Assembly (NCBI GenBank): GCA_035275845.1
Contig: DATEMD010000234.1
Coordinates: 1 to 55,724, forward strand
Source: REEB95 sp035275845
GTDB taxonomy: Bacteria; Pseudomonadota; Alphaproteobacteria; ATCC43930; CGMCC-115725
Direction: 5' to 3'
DNA: 55,724 nt
Below, one piece after another: positions 18,773 to 27,179 of this stretch. How positions within the stretch are numbered: the first letter of the stretch is position 1; each line of letters opens with the position of its first letter. Made by a program: the position numbers and the translations under genes. The notes beneath the pieces are model-generated. The model searched no databases and had not been told where the DNA came from. It saw only the letters and a list, made by a program, of their open reading frames with translations.

Positions 18773-19384
18773 GTGCGGATTTTATACCTGCGCCTCGTCG
18801 TGATCGGATGTCTCGCCGCCGTGTCGGTTGCAGCAAACGCGCAGCAAAGCGCAACGCCGCTGCTCGATACCAATCCGAGTTCGTCGGGTCCGACGCTTCC
18901 GTTCGGTGGCTTCCAAGGCTACTCCAACAGCGTCGCCGCCATCGCGGCGCAGAATAAGACGCGCGAAGTGCTCGGCATGTTGAATGGCGGCGCCAGTCCG
19001 AACGAGCGCGACGATCTTGGTCGCACCGGCTTGATTTACGCGGCGATTCTCGACAATCCGATGATGGCGCGGATTCTGCTGATGCACGACGCCGATACCG
19101 GCGTGCGCGACAAGCTCGGCAACACGGCGCTGCATTGGGCGGCCGAGCGCGGCAACACCGATGTTCTGACCTTATTGCTCGACGCGCACGCGTCGGTCGA
19201 CGCCGTGAACAACCAAGGTGTTACGCCGCTGATGCTGGCCGTTTCCAACAATCGCACCAACGCGGTGCGCGCACTGCTGGCGGCGCATGCCGATCCGCAC
19301 AAGCAGGATTATACCGGGCGCGACGCGATCGGTTGGACGACCGACAACCGCGCCATCGCGCAGCTGCTGCAAAACGCGCACTAA
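18773..19384 (+). CDS. Exported ankyrin-repeat protein
   Basis: Starts at GTG 18773, 6 nt after AAGGGAG; the longer frame upstream is not supported. Residues 1-24 form a signal peptide (ends ANAQQ). About four ankyrin repeats follow (NDERDDLGRTGLIYAA-like, DKLGNTALHWAAERGNTDVL, NNQGVTPLMLAVSNNRTNAV, DYTGRDAIGWTTDNR). Periplasmic ankyrin proteins of this size act in protein interaction; no partner is obvious here. 203 aa in total. Confidence 0.85.
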   Translation: MRILYLRLVVIGCLAAVSVAANAQQSATPLLDTNPSSSGPTLPFGGFQGYSNSVAAIAAQNKTREVLGMLNGGASPNERDDLGRTGLIYAAILDNPMMARILLMHDADTGVRDKLGNTALHWAAERGNTDVLTLLLDAHASVDAVNNQGVTPLMLAVSNNRTNAVRALLAAHADPHKQDYTGRDAIGWTTDNRAIAQLLQNAH

Positions 19385-19391
19385 TTCTCGC

Positions 19392-21032
19392 TTAGTCGGC
19401 GGCCGCGGCGTAGAGCGTGAGCGTCATGCGCTTGCCGTTGGAATAATCGATCCCGTCGACATGACCGAGCGCGCGCGCCGCGCGGCCCAATCCGGCGAGC
19501 GCGTGCCGGAAAGCATCGTCGTCGCGCGCCTCGACCAGCGCCAGACTGTCGGGCGCTGTCGCCAGATAGCGGGCGGCCGCCGCGGCATCGAGCGGCTTGG
19601 TGGTCGTGCCGAGCAGGAAGACCAAGCTCGGCTCGTCGTAGCCGACGACCGCGACAGGGGTTTCATGCTCGGGCCGCAGCTGTGTGACCAGCGCCGCGGC
19701 GCTGCGCGACAGCCAGAGGCGGTCGAGTGACGGCACGATCCGGCCGAAGCCCGGAGCCGCAACGATCAGCGCCAGGATGATTGCGCCGACGGCGAGGGTC
19801 GGCCGTGGGTTCGACCAGTAACGCCAGAGCAACGCACCGCCGCCGCCGAGCGCGATCAGTCCTGCGCTCACGCCGACCGGCGACGGTTCGGCGCCGAGAA
19901 GCGGCGGCGCCAGCGCAAGGGCGGCGGCCAGCGCCAGCGTCGCCACGGCCCACAGCGTCGCGACGACGATCCGCAACGCGCGCGGGCCGGTGTCGGCGTT
20001 GAACAGCGCGTGGGCGGCGAGCAGCGCCAATGCCGGCAGCAGCGGCAAGAGATAATGCGGCAGCTTGGTCGGCACGAGCTCGAGGGCGACCCAGAACGGC
20101 ACGATCCACGCAAGCAGGAAGCGCGGTATCGGCTGTTCGCGCTCTTGCCACGCGCGCCGTACGCCGGCGGCGGCAAACAGCGAGCCCGGCCAGAAGATCC
20201 CCGCCAGCAGCAGTAAATAGGTGCCGGGCGGCGCACCGTGGCTTTGTTGAACGCCGACGACCTTGCCGAAGAAATCGCTGCCGAGCGAGCCGGCGAGGAA
20301 GGTGTCATTCGTCGCACGCATCATCGCGATAAGCCACGGTCCGACCATGAGGATCGCCAACGGGATGCCCCACCAGGCGCGCAGCGCCTTGAGCCAGCCG
20401 GCCTGACGATCCGCAAGCAATAAGGCGGCGATGGTGAGCGCCGCAACGAGCGGCGCGACCGGCCCCTTGATCAACGCGCCCGCGCCGATCGCCGTCCAGA
20501 ATAGCAACGCCCACGACCACGCCACGGTCTGGCCGGCGCGGCCGGCGCGGTAAATTTCGGCCAGGGCCAGCTGCGCTGCGACGACACAGGCGAGCAACAC
20601 GGCATCGGTCTTGGCGAGATGCGCTTCGACCGTCAGGCTCAACGACGCCGCCAGCAGCGCCGCGCCAAGCAGCGCCGAAGGTGCGCCGACCAGATTGCGG
20701 CCGAGCGCGAAGGTCAGCAGGACCGCTGCGATCGCGCCGGCGAGCGATGGCAAGCGATAGGGCCAGATCGCCGGACTTGCCGCGTCGCTGGTGGTCGCAA
20801 CCGAAAGCGCCTGGAGCCAATAGATGCCGGCGGGCTTCTGGTTGCGAGCTTCGTTCTGGAACCGGATGTGCAGCCAGTCGCCGGTTTCGAGCATCTGGCG
20901 CGTCGCTTGCGCGAATCGCGCTTCGTCACGGTCGGTTGGCGGCAGCGCGGCGATGCCCGGAAGATAGAGCCCGAGGCATAAGAGGCTGAGCAGCAGAAAC
21001 GGCCGCCAGCCGGTGCTCCACCGGGCGATCAT
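19392..21032 (-). CDS. Glycosyltransferase family 39 / ArnT-like membrane protein
   Basis: Polytopic inner-membrane glycosyltransferase of the PMT/ArnT kind, transferring a sugar from a polyprenyl-phosphate donor to lipid A or protein on the periplasmic face. The DRDEARFAQATRQMLETGDW segment in the first loop holds the catalytic acidic pair, followed by NQKPAGIYWLQA. There are about 11 hydrophobic helices and a C-terminal periplasmic domain. I chose the ATG at 21032, which overlaps the stop of the CobN-like gene (ATGA); a GTG at 21044 is possible. The two are probably translationally coupled. Acceptor unknown. Confidence 0.88.
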   Translation of the reverse strand: MIARWSTGWRPFLLLSLLCLGLYLPGIAALPPTDRDEARFAQATRQMLETGDWLHIRFQNEARNQKPAGIYWLQALSVATTSDAASPAIWPYRLPSLAGAIAAVLLTFALGRNLVGAPSALLGAALLAASLSLTVEAHLAKTDAVLLACVVAAQLALAEIYRAGRAGQTVAWSWALLFWTAIGAGALIKGPVAPLVAALTIAALLLADRQAGWLKALRAWWGIPLAILMVGPWLIAMMRATNDTFLAGSLGSDFFGKVVGVQQSHGAPPGTYLLLLAGIFWPGSLFAAAGVRRAWQEREQPIPRFLLAWIVPFWVALELVPTKLPHYLLPLLPALALLAAHALFNADTGPRALRIVVATLWAVATLALAAALALAPPLLGAEPSPVGVSAGLIALGGGGALLWRYWSNPRPTLAVGAIILALIVAAPGFGRIVPSLDRLWLSRSAAALVTQLRPEHETPVAVVGYDEPSLVFLLGTTTKPLDAAAAARYLATAPDSLALVEARDDDAFRHALAGLGRAARALGHVDGIDYSNGKRMTLTLYAAAAD

Positions 21033-21643
21033 GGTGTCTGCCACGCGGACTGCCCGGCGACGTTGCCGTCGAGCGCTGCGAGCAGCGACGTGGTATCCGC
21101 GGCGCCATCCGCCGACGCGATCAACATCGGCAATGGCAGGTCAACATCCAATGGCCGCCAGGCAATCGCCGCGTCGGCACGAAACGCATCTGTCATCCAC
21201 GCGGCGCAGGCGAGCGCGGCATGACGCGGCGGCACGGTCGCGATACCGGCGGCGATCACCGCGACGGTCCCGAACCGCGACGCCGGAACGAGAAGGCGGC
21301 CGCAATCGACCTGCCCGGGGCGATAATGCGAATCGCGCTCCGCCACGCCCCAGCGCGCTGCGACAGCGTCGCGCAACGTCACTGGCAAACTCGCATAGAA
21401 CGCTGCGTAGTCGCTCAGCATGACGGCTTCGCCCTCGGTGGTATCGAGTTGTGCGTCGAGTCCGGTGGGGCCGTCGGGCAAGTCGGCGACGCCGTAGCCC
21501 GCAGCGGCCAAGGCGGCCAAGATCGCGAACACGTCGCGGCGATCGGAATCGGCCACAATCGCCAGTCGCCGCGCTGCGCGCGGCTTTCGGGCCAGAGCCA
21601 AAAGGCGGGGATCGGCGGTTTCGGGCATGGACGAGAGGGCCAT
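21029..21643 (-). CDS. CobN-derived stand-alone fragment lacking the conserved HMGKHG segment
   Basis: About 204 aa (start uncertain: ATG 21643, 21628 or 21664). The protein resembles a middle part of CobN, the ~1250-residue large subunit of aerobic cobaltochelatase: ILAALAAAGYGVADLPDG, then LSDYAAFYASLPVTLRDAVA with ARWG, then a FGTVAV strand and a 'VPPRHAALACAAWMTDAF' stretch. In CobN that stretch leads into HMGKHGNLEWLPG; here the corresponding place reads WRPLDVDLPLP, so the signature His and Lys are gone. It is coupled to the GT39 gene by an ATGA overlap and faces a small gene. It is either a remnant of a lost chelatase or a repurposed domain. Confidence 0.6.
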   Translation of the reverse strand: MALSSMPETADPRLLALARKPRAARRLAIVADSDRRDVFAILAALAAAGYGVADLPDGPTGLDAQLDTTEGEAVMLSDYAAFYASLPVTLRDAVAARWGVAERDSHYRPGQVDCGRLLVPASRFGTVAVIAAGIATVPPRHAALACAAWMTDAFRADAAIAWRPLDVDLPLPMLIASADGAADTTSLLAALDGNVAGQSAWQTP

Positions 21644-21648
21644 ATTTG

Positions 21649-21672
21649 GCGGGTTTTTAACCATTAACCCGC
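21649..21672. repeat. Inverted repeat between divergent genes
   Basis: GCGGGTT (21649-21655) and AACCCGC (21666-21672) form a perfect 7-bp inverted repeat with a 10-nt AT-rich centre (TTTAACCATT). It lies between the CobN-like gene (minus) and the small gene at 21721 (plus), where an operator would be expected. Confidence 0.4.
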
Positions 21673-21720
21673 AGGCTGCGGGTGACGAATCGTGCAACGG
21701 CGTCCGCCGCAGGGGTCAAG

Positions 21721-21969
21721 GTGGCTGAATTCCGCTGTTATCTGCTCGATCAGAATCGCAAGGTCATGGCGATCGAGACCATTCGCGCCTTGGCGTTGCC
21801 GCGTGCCGTGACCAAAGGCATTCTCGCCGCCGCCGCACGTCAAGCCACGACCTTCGAGCTGTGGCGTAACAATCTGTGCGTTTACACCTACGAACCGCCA
21901 AGCGCGCTGCCAGCGCGGATGCAGCCAACGGCGCCTTCCGCCAACCCGCACGACACGGCCGACCGCTGA
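21721..21969 (+). CDS. Small conserved alphaproteobacterial-type protein
   Basis: An 82-residue product from GTG 21721 (AGGGGT 5 nt upstream). It begins VAEFRCYLLDQNRKVMAIET, then a helical segment rich in Ala, and TTFELWRNNLCVYTYEP. Short proteins with a 'RCYLLD..G/K' start and a 'ELWR....V' end are frequent in Alphaproteobacteria, but I know no function. The last ~20 residues are Pro/Ala/Ser-rich. It is convergent with the cobS-like gene, 18 bp away. Confidence 0.6.
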   Translation: MAEFRCYLLDQNRKVMAIETIRALALPRAVTKGILAAAARQATTFELWRNNLCVYTYEPPSALPARMQPTAPSANPHDTADR

Positions 21970-21987
21970 CCGGCGCATCGCGCGGCG

Positions 21988-22776
21988 CTAGCTCCAGGCC
22001 GCGGCAACCAACAGCACGGCAATCTCGCCTGCCTGCTCGACGGCGCTCAACGTGTCGGCGGTGAAGCCGCCGACACGACGTTGCGCGGCATGACTCGCTG
22101 CTGCCATCGCGGCCGCGCCGACGATGATCGCCACCAACCCGGCCTTGATCCCGAGTGCCAAGAGCGCCAGGACCAGCGCAATCGCCGCTGCCGTGGCGAC
22201 ATTCGTCGTCTCCGGGCGGCCCGCTTCGGCCGCCCAATCGCCCGATGCTGCGGGCTCGCCCCAGCGCAGCGCCGCCGGCAGCAAGCCGCGCGCGATCGCG
22301 TGGCAGGCGACCAATGCGCCACTGACGCCGGCGGTGCCGAACGTCGCGCCAACGGCAAAGAGCGCGCCCGCGCGTAAACCGACGCTCAAGACGATCGCCA
22401 GCACGCCGAGCGCGCCATTAGGTCCGTCGCGCATGAGCCGCAGCCGGTCGTTGAGATCGGTGCCGCGCCCCAGGCCTTCGATCGCGCGAGCGAGACCGTC
22501 TTCATGCTGGCCGCCTGTGACCAGCGCCGTCGTCGCCACCGCCAGCAGCGCCGCTGCCGGCACCGGCACGCCAAGTCGCGCAACAATCGCGTAAGCCAGC
22601 GCGCCGCAGACGCCGACCACCAGCCCGGTTAACGGGAACGCCCAACTCGCGGCTGCGAGCTCGCCGAGCGCCGGTGCCGGTCGGTCGCCCCAGACCAGCC
22701 GCGTAAAGAAGGTCAATGCCACGCGTGCGTCCGCACGTCGGGCCGGCCAGTCGCGCGTCAAATCGTCGAGATTCAT
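21988..22776 (-). CDS. cobS: CobS-like adenosylcobinamide-GDP ribazoletransferase with altered active-site motif
   Basis: CobS joins alpha-ribazole to adenosylcobinamide-GDP in the last step of B12 assembly at the inner membrane. From ATG 22776 the protein has 262 aa and about 7 hydrophobic segments. Family landmarks are TFFTRL, then TGGQHEDGLARAIEGLGRG and RLRLMRDGPNGALGVLA. In typical CobS the motif is HxDGLADxxDG followed by DSxxGxxG. Here the second and third Asp are Arg and Glu, and DSxxG is DGPNG. Activity is therefore in doubt. It is divergent from regB. Confidence 0.75.
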   Translation of the reverse strand: MNLDDLTRDWPARRADARVALTFFTRLVWGDRPAPALGELAAASWAFPLTGLVVGVCGALAYAIVARLGVPVPAAALLAVATTALVTGGQHEDGLARAIEGLGRGTDLNDRLRLMRDGPNGALGVLAIVLSVGLRAGALFAVGATFGTAGVSGALVACHAIARGLLPAALRWGEPAASGDWAAEAGRPETTNVATAAAIALVLALLALGIKAGLVAIIVGAAAMAAASHAAQRRVGGFTADTLSAVEQAGEIAVLLVAAAWS

Positions 22777-22824
22777 GGCTGTGATTCTAACGGCAAGGCT
22801 GCCCGGTGCGCCAGTCACCGCGCG

Positions 22825-22852
22825 TTGGCCGCATCAGCGCGCGGTGTATAAT
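22825..22852 (+). promoter_or_regulatory. Strong sigma70-like promoter for regB, predicted leaderless
   Basis: TTGGCC (22825-22830), a 16-nt spacer and a perfect TATAAT (22847-22852). The expected transcription start, about 7 nt after the -10 box, coincides with the regB ATG at 22859. No Shine-Dalgarno sequence precedes that ATG. Confidence 0.6.
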
Positions 22853-22858
22853 AAGCCG

Positions 22859-24247
22859 ATGGCAAACATCGGCGAAAAACCCAGCCCGTTCAAGGCGGAA
22901 GCGGCACTTCAGCCCGCTCTACGCAACGACGTCGCCGTCAGCTTGCGCATATTGGTGTTGATCCGCTGGGTCGCGGTCATCGGCCAGGCGGCGACGCTGT
23001 TGGTGGTGCATGAGGTTCTGGGTTTCGCGCTGCCGTTGACGGCGGCGCTCGGGGTCGTTGCCATCTCGGCGCTGCTCAACGTCGTGGCCTGGATCTCGAA
23101 CCGCGCCGCGGCGCGGCTCGGTAACCGCGAGGCGGCGATCTATCTCGCTTTCGACACGTTGCAGCTCGGCGTGTTGCTGTTCCTCACCGGCGGATTACAG
23201 AATCCATTCGCCATCCTGATGCTGGCGCCCGCGACGGTTTCGGCCACCATCCTAACCCGGCGCACCGTTGCCGGCCTGTCGGCGCTTACCGTTGTCGCCA
23301 TCACGGTACTGGCGCTGGCGCACCTGCCGCTGCCGGCGCCGCCCGGCGGGACGATCGAGCCGGCGCCGATCTACGTTCTCGGCATGTGGGTGGCGTTGGT
23401 GTCGTCGAGTCTGTTCATCACCGGCTACAACTGGTTCGTTGCCGAGGAGGCGCGCCGCATGCGCGACGCCTATGCGGCGACTCAACTCGCCCTGGCGCGC
23501 GAACAGCGGGTCGCGGCCGTCGGCGCGCTGGCCGCCGCCGCTGCGCACCAGCTCGGCAGCCCGTTGGCAACGATCGCGGTCATCGCCAAGGAGCTGGTGC
23601 GCGATCTGCCGAAGAACAGCCCCATTGCCGAGGATGCTCAGCTCCTGCTGAGCCAGAGCGAGCGCTGCCGGATGATCCTGGCCGATCTCGGCCGTGCCCG
23701 CGAAGGCGAGGCGATGCCTTTCAATCGCATGCCGTTTTCGGCGATCGTGCAATCGGCCGGCGAGCCGCATCACCGCGCCGGCGTGCGCGTCGTGCACGAT
23801 ATCGGCGCCGGCCGCGATCCGGCGGGCGGTGCGGTCGCCGAACCGGTGGTGCCGCGCACGCCTGAGGTCCTGCACGGGCTCGGCAATCTGCTCGGCAACG
23901 CCATCGATTTCGCGCGTAGCGAGGTGACGGTGACGACGAGTTGGAGCGAAGATACCGTCGCCGTCGATATCGTCGACGACGGGCCGGGCTTTCCACCGCC
24001 GCTCTTGTCGCGCGTCGGACAACCGTATATCTCCGCCCGTGCCGACGTCGGCGCGCACATGGGGCTCGGCATCTTCATTGCCCAAAGCCTGCTCGAGCGT
24101 ACCGGCGCGCGCTTGTCCTTCGACAACATGACGGACGGCGGCGCGCATGTCGTGGTGGAATGGCGGCGGTCGCAACTCGAGGGTGACGAATATCGCGCGG
24201 AAACGGCAACGGGAACGGGCGCTTCAATGACGGTGGCGGCAAAATGA
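22859..24247 (+). CDS. regB: RegB/PrrB/ActS redox-sensing histidine kinase
   Basis: Membrane histidine kinase that lowers its activity when the quinone pool or a regulatory Cys is oxidised, controlling respiration and other redox functions. From ATG 22859 (462 aa): six hydrophobic helices with the quinone-sensing GGLQNPFAILMLAP; the H-box AAAAAHQLGSPLATIAVIAK (20); the regulatory Cys region SERCRMILADL; N-box GNLLGNAIDFA; and G-boxes DDGPGF and GLGIFIA. The stop overlaps the regA ATG (ATGA). The H-box has HQLGSP where most RegB proteins have HELGTP, a mild deviation. Confidence 0.94.
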   Translation: MANIGEKPSPFKAEAALQPALRNDVAVSLRILVLIRWVAVIGQAATLLVVHEVLGFALPLTAALGVVAISALLNVVAWISNRAAARLGNREAAIYLAFDTLQLGVLLFLTGGLQNPFAILMLAPATVSATILTRRTVAGLSALTVVAITVLALAHLPLPAPPGGTIEPAPIYVLGMWVALVSSSLFITGYNWFVAEEARRMRDAYAATQLALAREQRVAAVGALAAAAAHQLGSPLATIAVIAKELVRDLPKNSPIAEDAQLLLSQSERCRMILADLGRAREGEAMPFNRMPFSAIVQSAGEPHHRAGVRVVHDIGAGRDPAGGAVAEPVVPRTPEVLHGLGNLLGNAIDFARSEVTVTTSWSEDTVAVDIVDDGPGFPPPLLSRVGQPYISARADVGAHMGLGIFIAQSLLERTGARLSFDNMTDGGAHVVVEWRRSQLEGDEYRAETATGTGASMTVAAK

Positions 24248-24831
24248 ACGACGGCAAGAGCGACATTCAGATGAATCCGGCGTTGGCTGGGCTGCCCGAA
24301 GGCGAGCGCACGTTGCTCATCGTCGATGACGATGCGCCGCTCTGCCAGCGGCTGGCGCGGGCGATGGAGCGGCGCGGCTTCGTCGTCGCTACCGCGGAGT
24401 CCGTCGCCGCCGGCGTGCAAGCCGTCGAAAGTGCGCCGTCGGCCTTCGCCGTCGTTGATCTGCGCCTGACCGATGGTAGCGGCCTCGACGTCGTCAAGGC
24501 GTTGCGCAAGGCGCGGCCGAGCGCGCGCGTCGTCATGCTCACCGGTTACGGCAACATCGCGACCGCGGTCGCTGCGGTGAAGGCTGGTGCGGTCGACTAT
24601 ATCCCCAAACCGGTCGATGCCGACGCGGTCGAACGTGCGCTGCTGGCCACCGCCGACAGCAGTCTGCCGCCGCCGCCCGAGGATCCGATGTCGGCCGATC
24701 GCGTGCGCTGGGAACATATCCAGCGCGTCTTCGAGCAATGCGACCGCAACGTTTCCGAGACTGCACGCCGCTTGAAGATGCACCGCCGCACCTTGCAGCG
24801 CATCTTGGGCAAGCACGCGCCGCGGAGCTGA
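24244..24831 (+). CDS. regA: RegA/PrrA/ActR response regulator
   Basis: Cognate response regulator of RegB. The 195-residue protein has a receiver domain (LLIVDDDAPLCQRLARAMER; phospho-acceptor Asp in FAVVDLRLTDGSGLDVV; Thr in VMLTGYG; Lys in YIPKPVDAD) and a short Fis-like helix-turn-helix at the C-terminus (HIQRVFEQCDRNVSETARRL then KMHRRTLQRIL), nearly invariant in RegA. A Pro linker (PPPPEDP) separates them. It is translationally coupled to regB. Confidence 0.97.
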   Translation: MNDGKSDIQMNPALAGLPEGERTLLIVDDDAPLCQRLARAMERRGFVVATAESVAAGVQAVESAPSAFAVVDLRLTDGSGLDVVKALRKARPSARVVMLTGYGNIATAVAAVKAGAVDYIPKPVDADAVERALLATADSSLPPPPEDPMSADRVRWEHIQRVFEQCDRNVSETARRLKMHRRTLQRILGKHAPRS

Positions 24832-24834
24832 GCG

Positions 24835-25590
24835 TTACGTCTGGATGAAGCGCCGCTCGGCGCCCTCGAGCACCAGCGCGGTCAGCGTGCCAGTGGCGAA
24901 AGCGCCGGTGTCGATGGCGATGCGATTGGCGTGCTGCTCCGGCGTTTCGACGATGGTGTGGCCGTGCACGACGCAAACGCCGAAATCGTCGGCCGATTCC
25001 AGGAATTCGTTGCGGATCCATAACAGGTCTTCGGCCTGCTGTTCGGCAAGCGCGACGCCTGGCTTGATTCCGGCGTGGACGAACAGATAGTCGCCTTCCG
25101 TGTGCGTGAGTTTCAGGCCGCGCAGGAAGTCGAAATGCGCGGGCGGAAACTTGTCGGCCAACGCGTGATGCGCGGTTTCAAAATCGGCCGCGCGCGGGGT
25201 AAAACCCACCGGCGGCCGCACGCCGTAACTCGCCAGCGTTGCAAGGCCGCCGTAGGCACACCAATACGGTCCGACTTCGGCGTGTTCGAGGAATTGCAGC
25301 AGGTAGTCCTCATGATTGCCGAGAAGACGAACCCGCTCGAAGCCGGGCGGCGGTGGCTGCAACAATAATTCGATCACACCACGGGAGTCCGGCCCGCGGT
25401 CGATATAGTCGCCGAGATAGACGATCACCTGACGACGTGCCGGAGCCGCCGCGGCGTCGGCTGTAATGAGCGCGTGCAGCTGGGTCAAAAGGTCGAGCCG
25501 ACCGTGCACGTCGCCGATGGCGTAAATCCGCGAGCCGGCGGGCACTGTCGGCGCCGCGGCGGCAGCGCTATGGCCATCGTTCCTACCCAT
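24835..25590 (-). CDS. Calcineurin-like serine/threonine protein phosphatase
   Basis: Metallophosphoesterase of the PrpA/diadenosine-tetraphosphatase-like group. The two-metal motifs are in order: GDVHGR, GDYIDRGPDSRGV, GNHEDYLL, VHAG and GHTIVE. Length 251 aa. It converges on regA with 3 bp between stops, so the ends of the two transcripts must overlap. The start at 25590 lacks a clear ribosome-binding site. Substrate (phosphoprotein or nucleotide) cannot be told from the sequence. Confidence 0.9.
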   Translation of the reverse strand: MGRNDGHSAAAAAPTVPAGSRIYAIGDVHGRLDLLTQLHALITADAAAAPARRQVIVYLGDYIDRGPDSRGVIELLLQPPPPGFERVRLLGNHEDYLLQFLEHAEVGPYWCAYGGLATLASYGVRPPVGFTPRAADFETAHHALADKFPPAHFDFLRGLKLTHTEGDYLFVHAGIKPGVALAEQQAEDLLWIRNEFLESADDFGVCVVHGHTIVETPEQHANRIAIDTGAFATGTLTALVLEGAERRFIQT

Positions 25591-25663
25591 ACCCTTTAAT
25601 ATAGCCGGCCATAACCGGTTTTGCTTGCCTCGGACTGGGATTCGCCATCATAAACAGGGCTCT

Positions 25664-27118
25664 ATGGCAGAGACGGATCTCATCGGGTTGGTCGAGGCAT
25701 TCGGCCGCGCACGGGTGATTTGCGCCGGCGATGTCATGCTCGATCATTACGTGACCGGCCGGGTTGAACGCATTTCGCCCGAAGCGCCGGTGCCGGTGCT
25801 GCATGTCGCAAGCGAAGAGCGGCGCCTCGGCGGCGCCGGCAACGTACTGCGGAATCTGCACGCACTGGGCGCCGAGACCTGCTTCGTCTCCGTCACCGGC
25901 GCCGATACGGCCGGCCACGAAATTGCACGCATGGTCGCGGCCGTAGGCAATGCCGAGGCGCACGTCCTGGCCGAGCGCGACCGCGCGACCTCCGTCAAGA
26001 CGCGCTACGTCGCGGATACGCAACAGCTGCTGCGCGCCGACCACGAACGCATTGCGCCGATCTCGGCGCAAACCCGGTCCGACCTGCTGACGCAGATCAA
26101 AGCTTCGCTGCCGTATCACGAAGCGGTCATCCTGTCGGATTATGCCAAAGGCGTCCTCGTCGGCGGTGTCGCTCGCGACATCATCGATCTGGCGCGCGCT
26201 GCCGGGCGCAAAGTCATCGTCGATCCCAAGGGCCATGACTACGCGATTTATCAAGGCGCCAGCGTGTTGAAGCCCAACCGGCGTGAGCTCGCCGAAGCCG
26301 TGGGTCATGCGCTGGCCGACGATGACGCGGTGGTTGCCGCGGCGCGCGAATTGATCCGCCGGCACGGTTTCGGCGCCATGCTGGTGTCGTGCGGCAAGGA
26401 CGGCATGCTGGTGATCGACGGCTCGGACGTCCATCGGCTTGCCGCCGAGGCGCGCGAGGTTTTCGACGTTTCGGGCGCGGGCGACACCGTCGTTGCGGTG
26501 CTCGGTGCGGCGCTTGCGGCCGGTGCGAGCCTGGTGGACGCGGCGCGTGCCGCCAACGTCGCCGCCGGCATCGTCGTCGGCAAGGTCGGCACCGCCGTCG
26601 TCCACGCCAGCGAACTGGCGGAAGTGCTGGTCGACCGCGACACGCTCAAGAACCGCAAGGAGCTGCCGTTGGCGCTGGCGGTCGATCATGTCGCGCGCTG
26701 GCGCCGCAACGGCCTCAAGATCGGCTTCACCAACGGTTGCTTCGATTTGATTCATCCCGGCCATGTTTCGCTGTTGACTGAAGCGCGCGCCGCCTGCGAC
26801 CGGCTGGTGGTCGGCCTCAACAGCGACGCGTCGGTACGGCGACTCAAAGGGCCGGAACGACCGGTGCAGAATGAAGCCGCGCGCGCCGCCGTGCTCGCCT
26901 CGCTCGCGCCGGTCGACATGGTCGTGATCTTCGACGCCGAGACGCCGGTCGACCTCATCCGCGAATTGCGGCCCGACGTGCTGATCAAGGGCGCGGATTA
27001 TCGCCACGACCAGGTCGTCGGCGCCGACATCGTCGAATCCTATGGCGGTCAGGTGCTGCTGGCTAAGCTCGTGCCTGGCTTCAGCACGACGGCGACGATT
27101 GCCCGCGCCGCGCGCTGA
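25664..27118 (+). CDS. hldE: HldE, bifunctional heptose 7-phosphate kinase / heptose 1-phosphate adenylyltransferase
   Basis: Makes ADP-heptose for the LPS inner core. ATG 25664 gives 484 aa. The N-terminal ribokinase-like domain (1-330) has GDVMLDHYVTGRVERISPEA (20), then GGAGNVLRNLHALG and FDVSGAGDTVVAVL. The C-terminal cytidylyltransferase-like domain (350-484) has GFTNGCFDLIHPGHVSLL with HxGH, and KGADYRHDQVVG. Both halves are intact. It is divergent from the phosphatase; the YddA-type transporter follows 61 bp later. Confidence 0.97.
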   Translation: MAETDLIGLVEAFGRARVICAGDVMLDHYVTGRVERISPEAPVPVLHVASEERRLGGAGNVLRNLHALGAETCFVSVTGADTAGHEIARMVAAVGNAEAHVLAERDRATSVKTRYVADTQQLLRADHERIAPISAQTRSDLLTQIKASLPYHEAVILSDYAKGVLVGGVARDIIDLARAAGRKVIVDPKGHDYAIYQGASVLKPNRRELAEAVGHALADDDAVVAAARELIRRHGFGAMLVSCGKDGMLVIDGSDVHRLAAEAREVFDVSGAGDTVVAVLGAALAAGASLVDAARAANVAAGIVVGKVGTAVVHASELAEVLVDRDTLKNRKELPLALAVDHVARWRRNGLKIGFTNGCFDLIHPGHVSLLTEARAACDRLVVGLNSDASVRRLKGPERPVQNEAARAAVLASLAPVDMVVIFDAETPVDLIRELRPDVLIKGADYRHDQVVGADIVESYGGQVLLAKLVPGFSTTATIARAAR

Positions 27119-27179
27119 CGCTGCCGGATGAGGCGTAACGAGTGATCCTAAGTCCGGTCAGGTGGCGCGGAACGCAGCG

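Noticed and set aside
25583..27007. 474-aa open frame opposite hldE
   Set aside because: Antisense shadow of hldE, without recognisable motifs.
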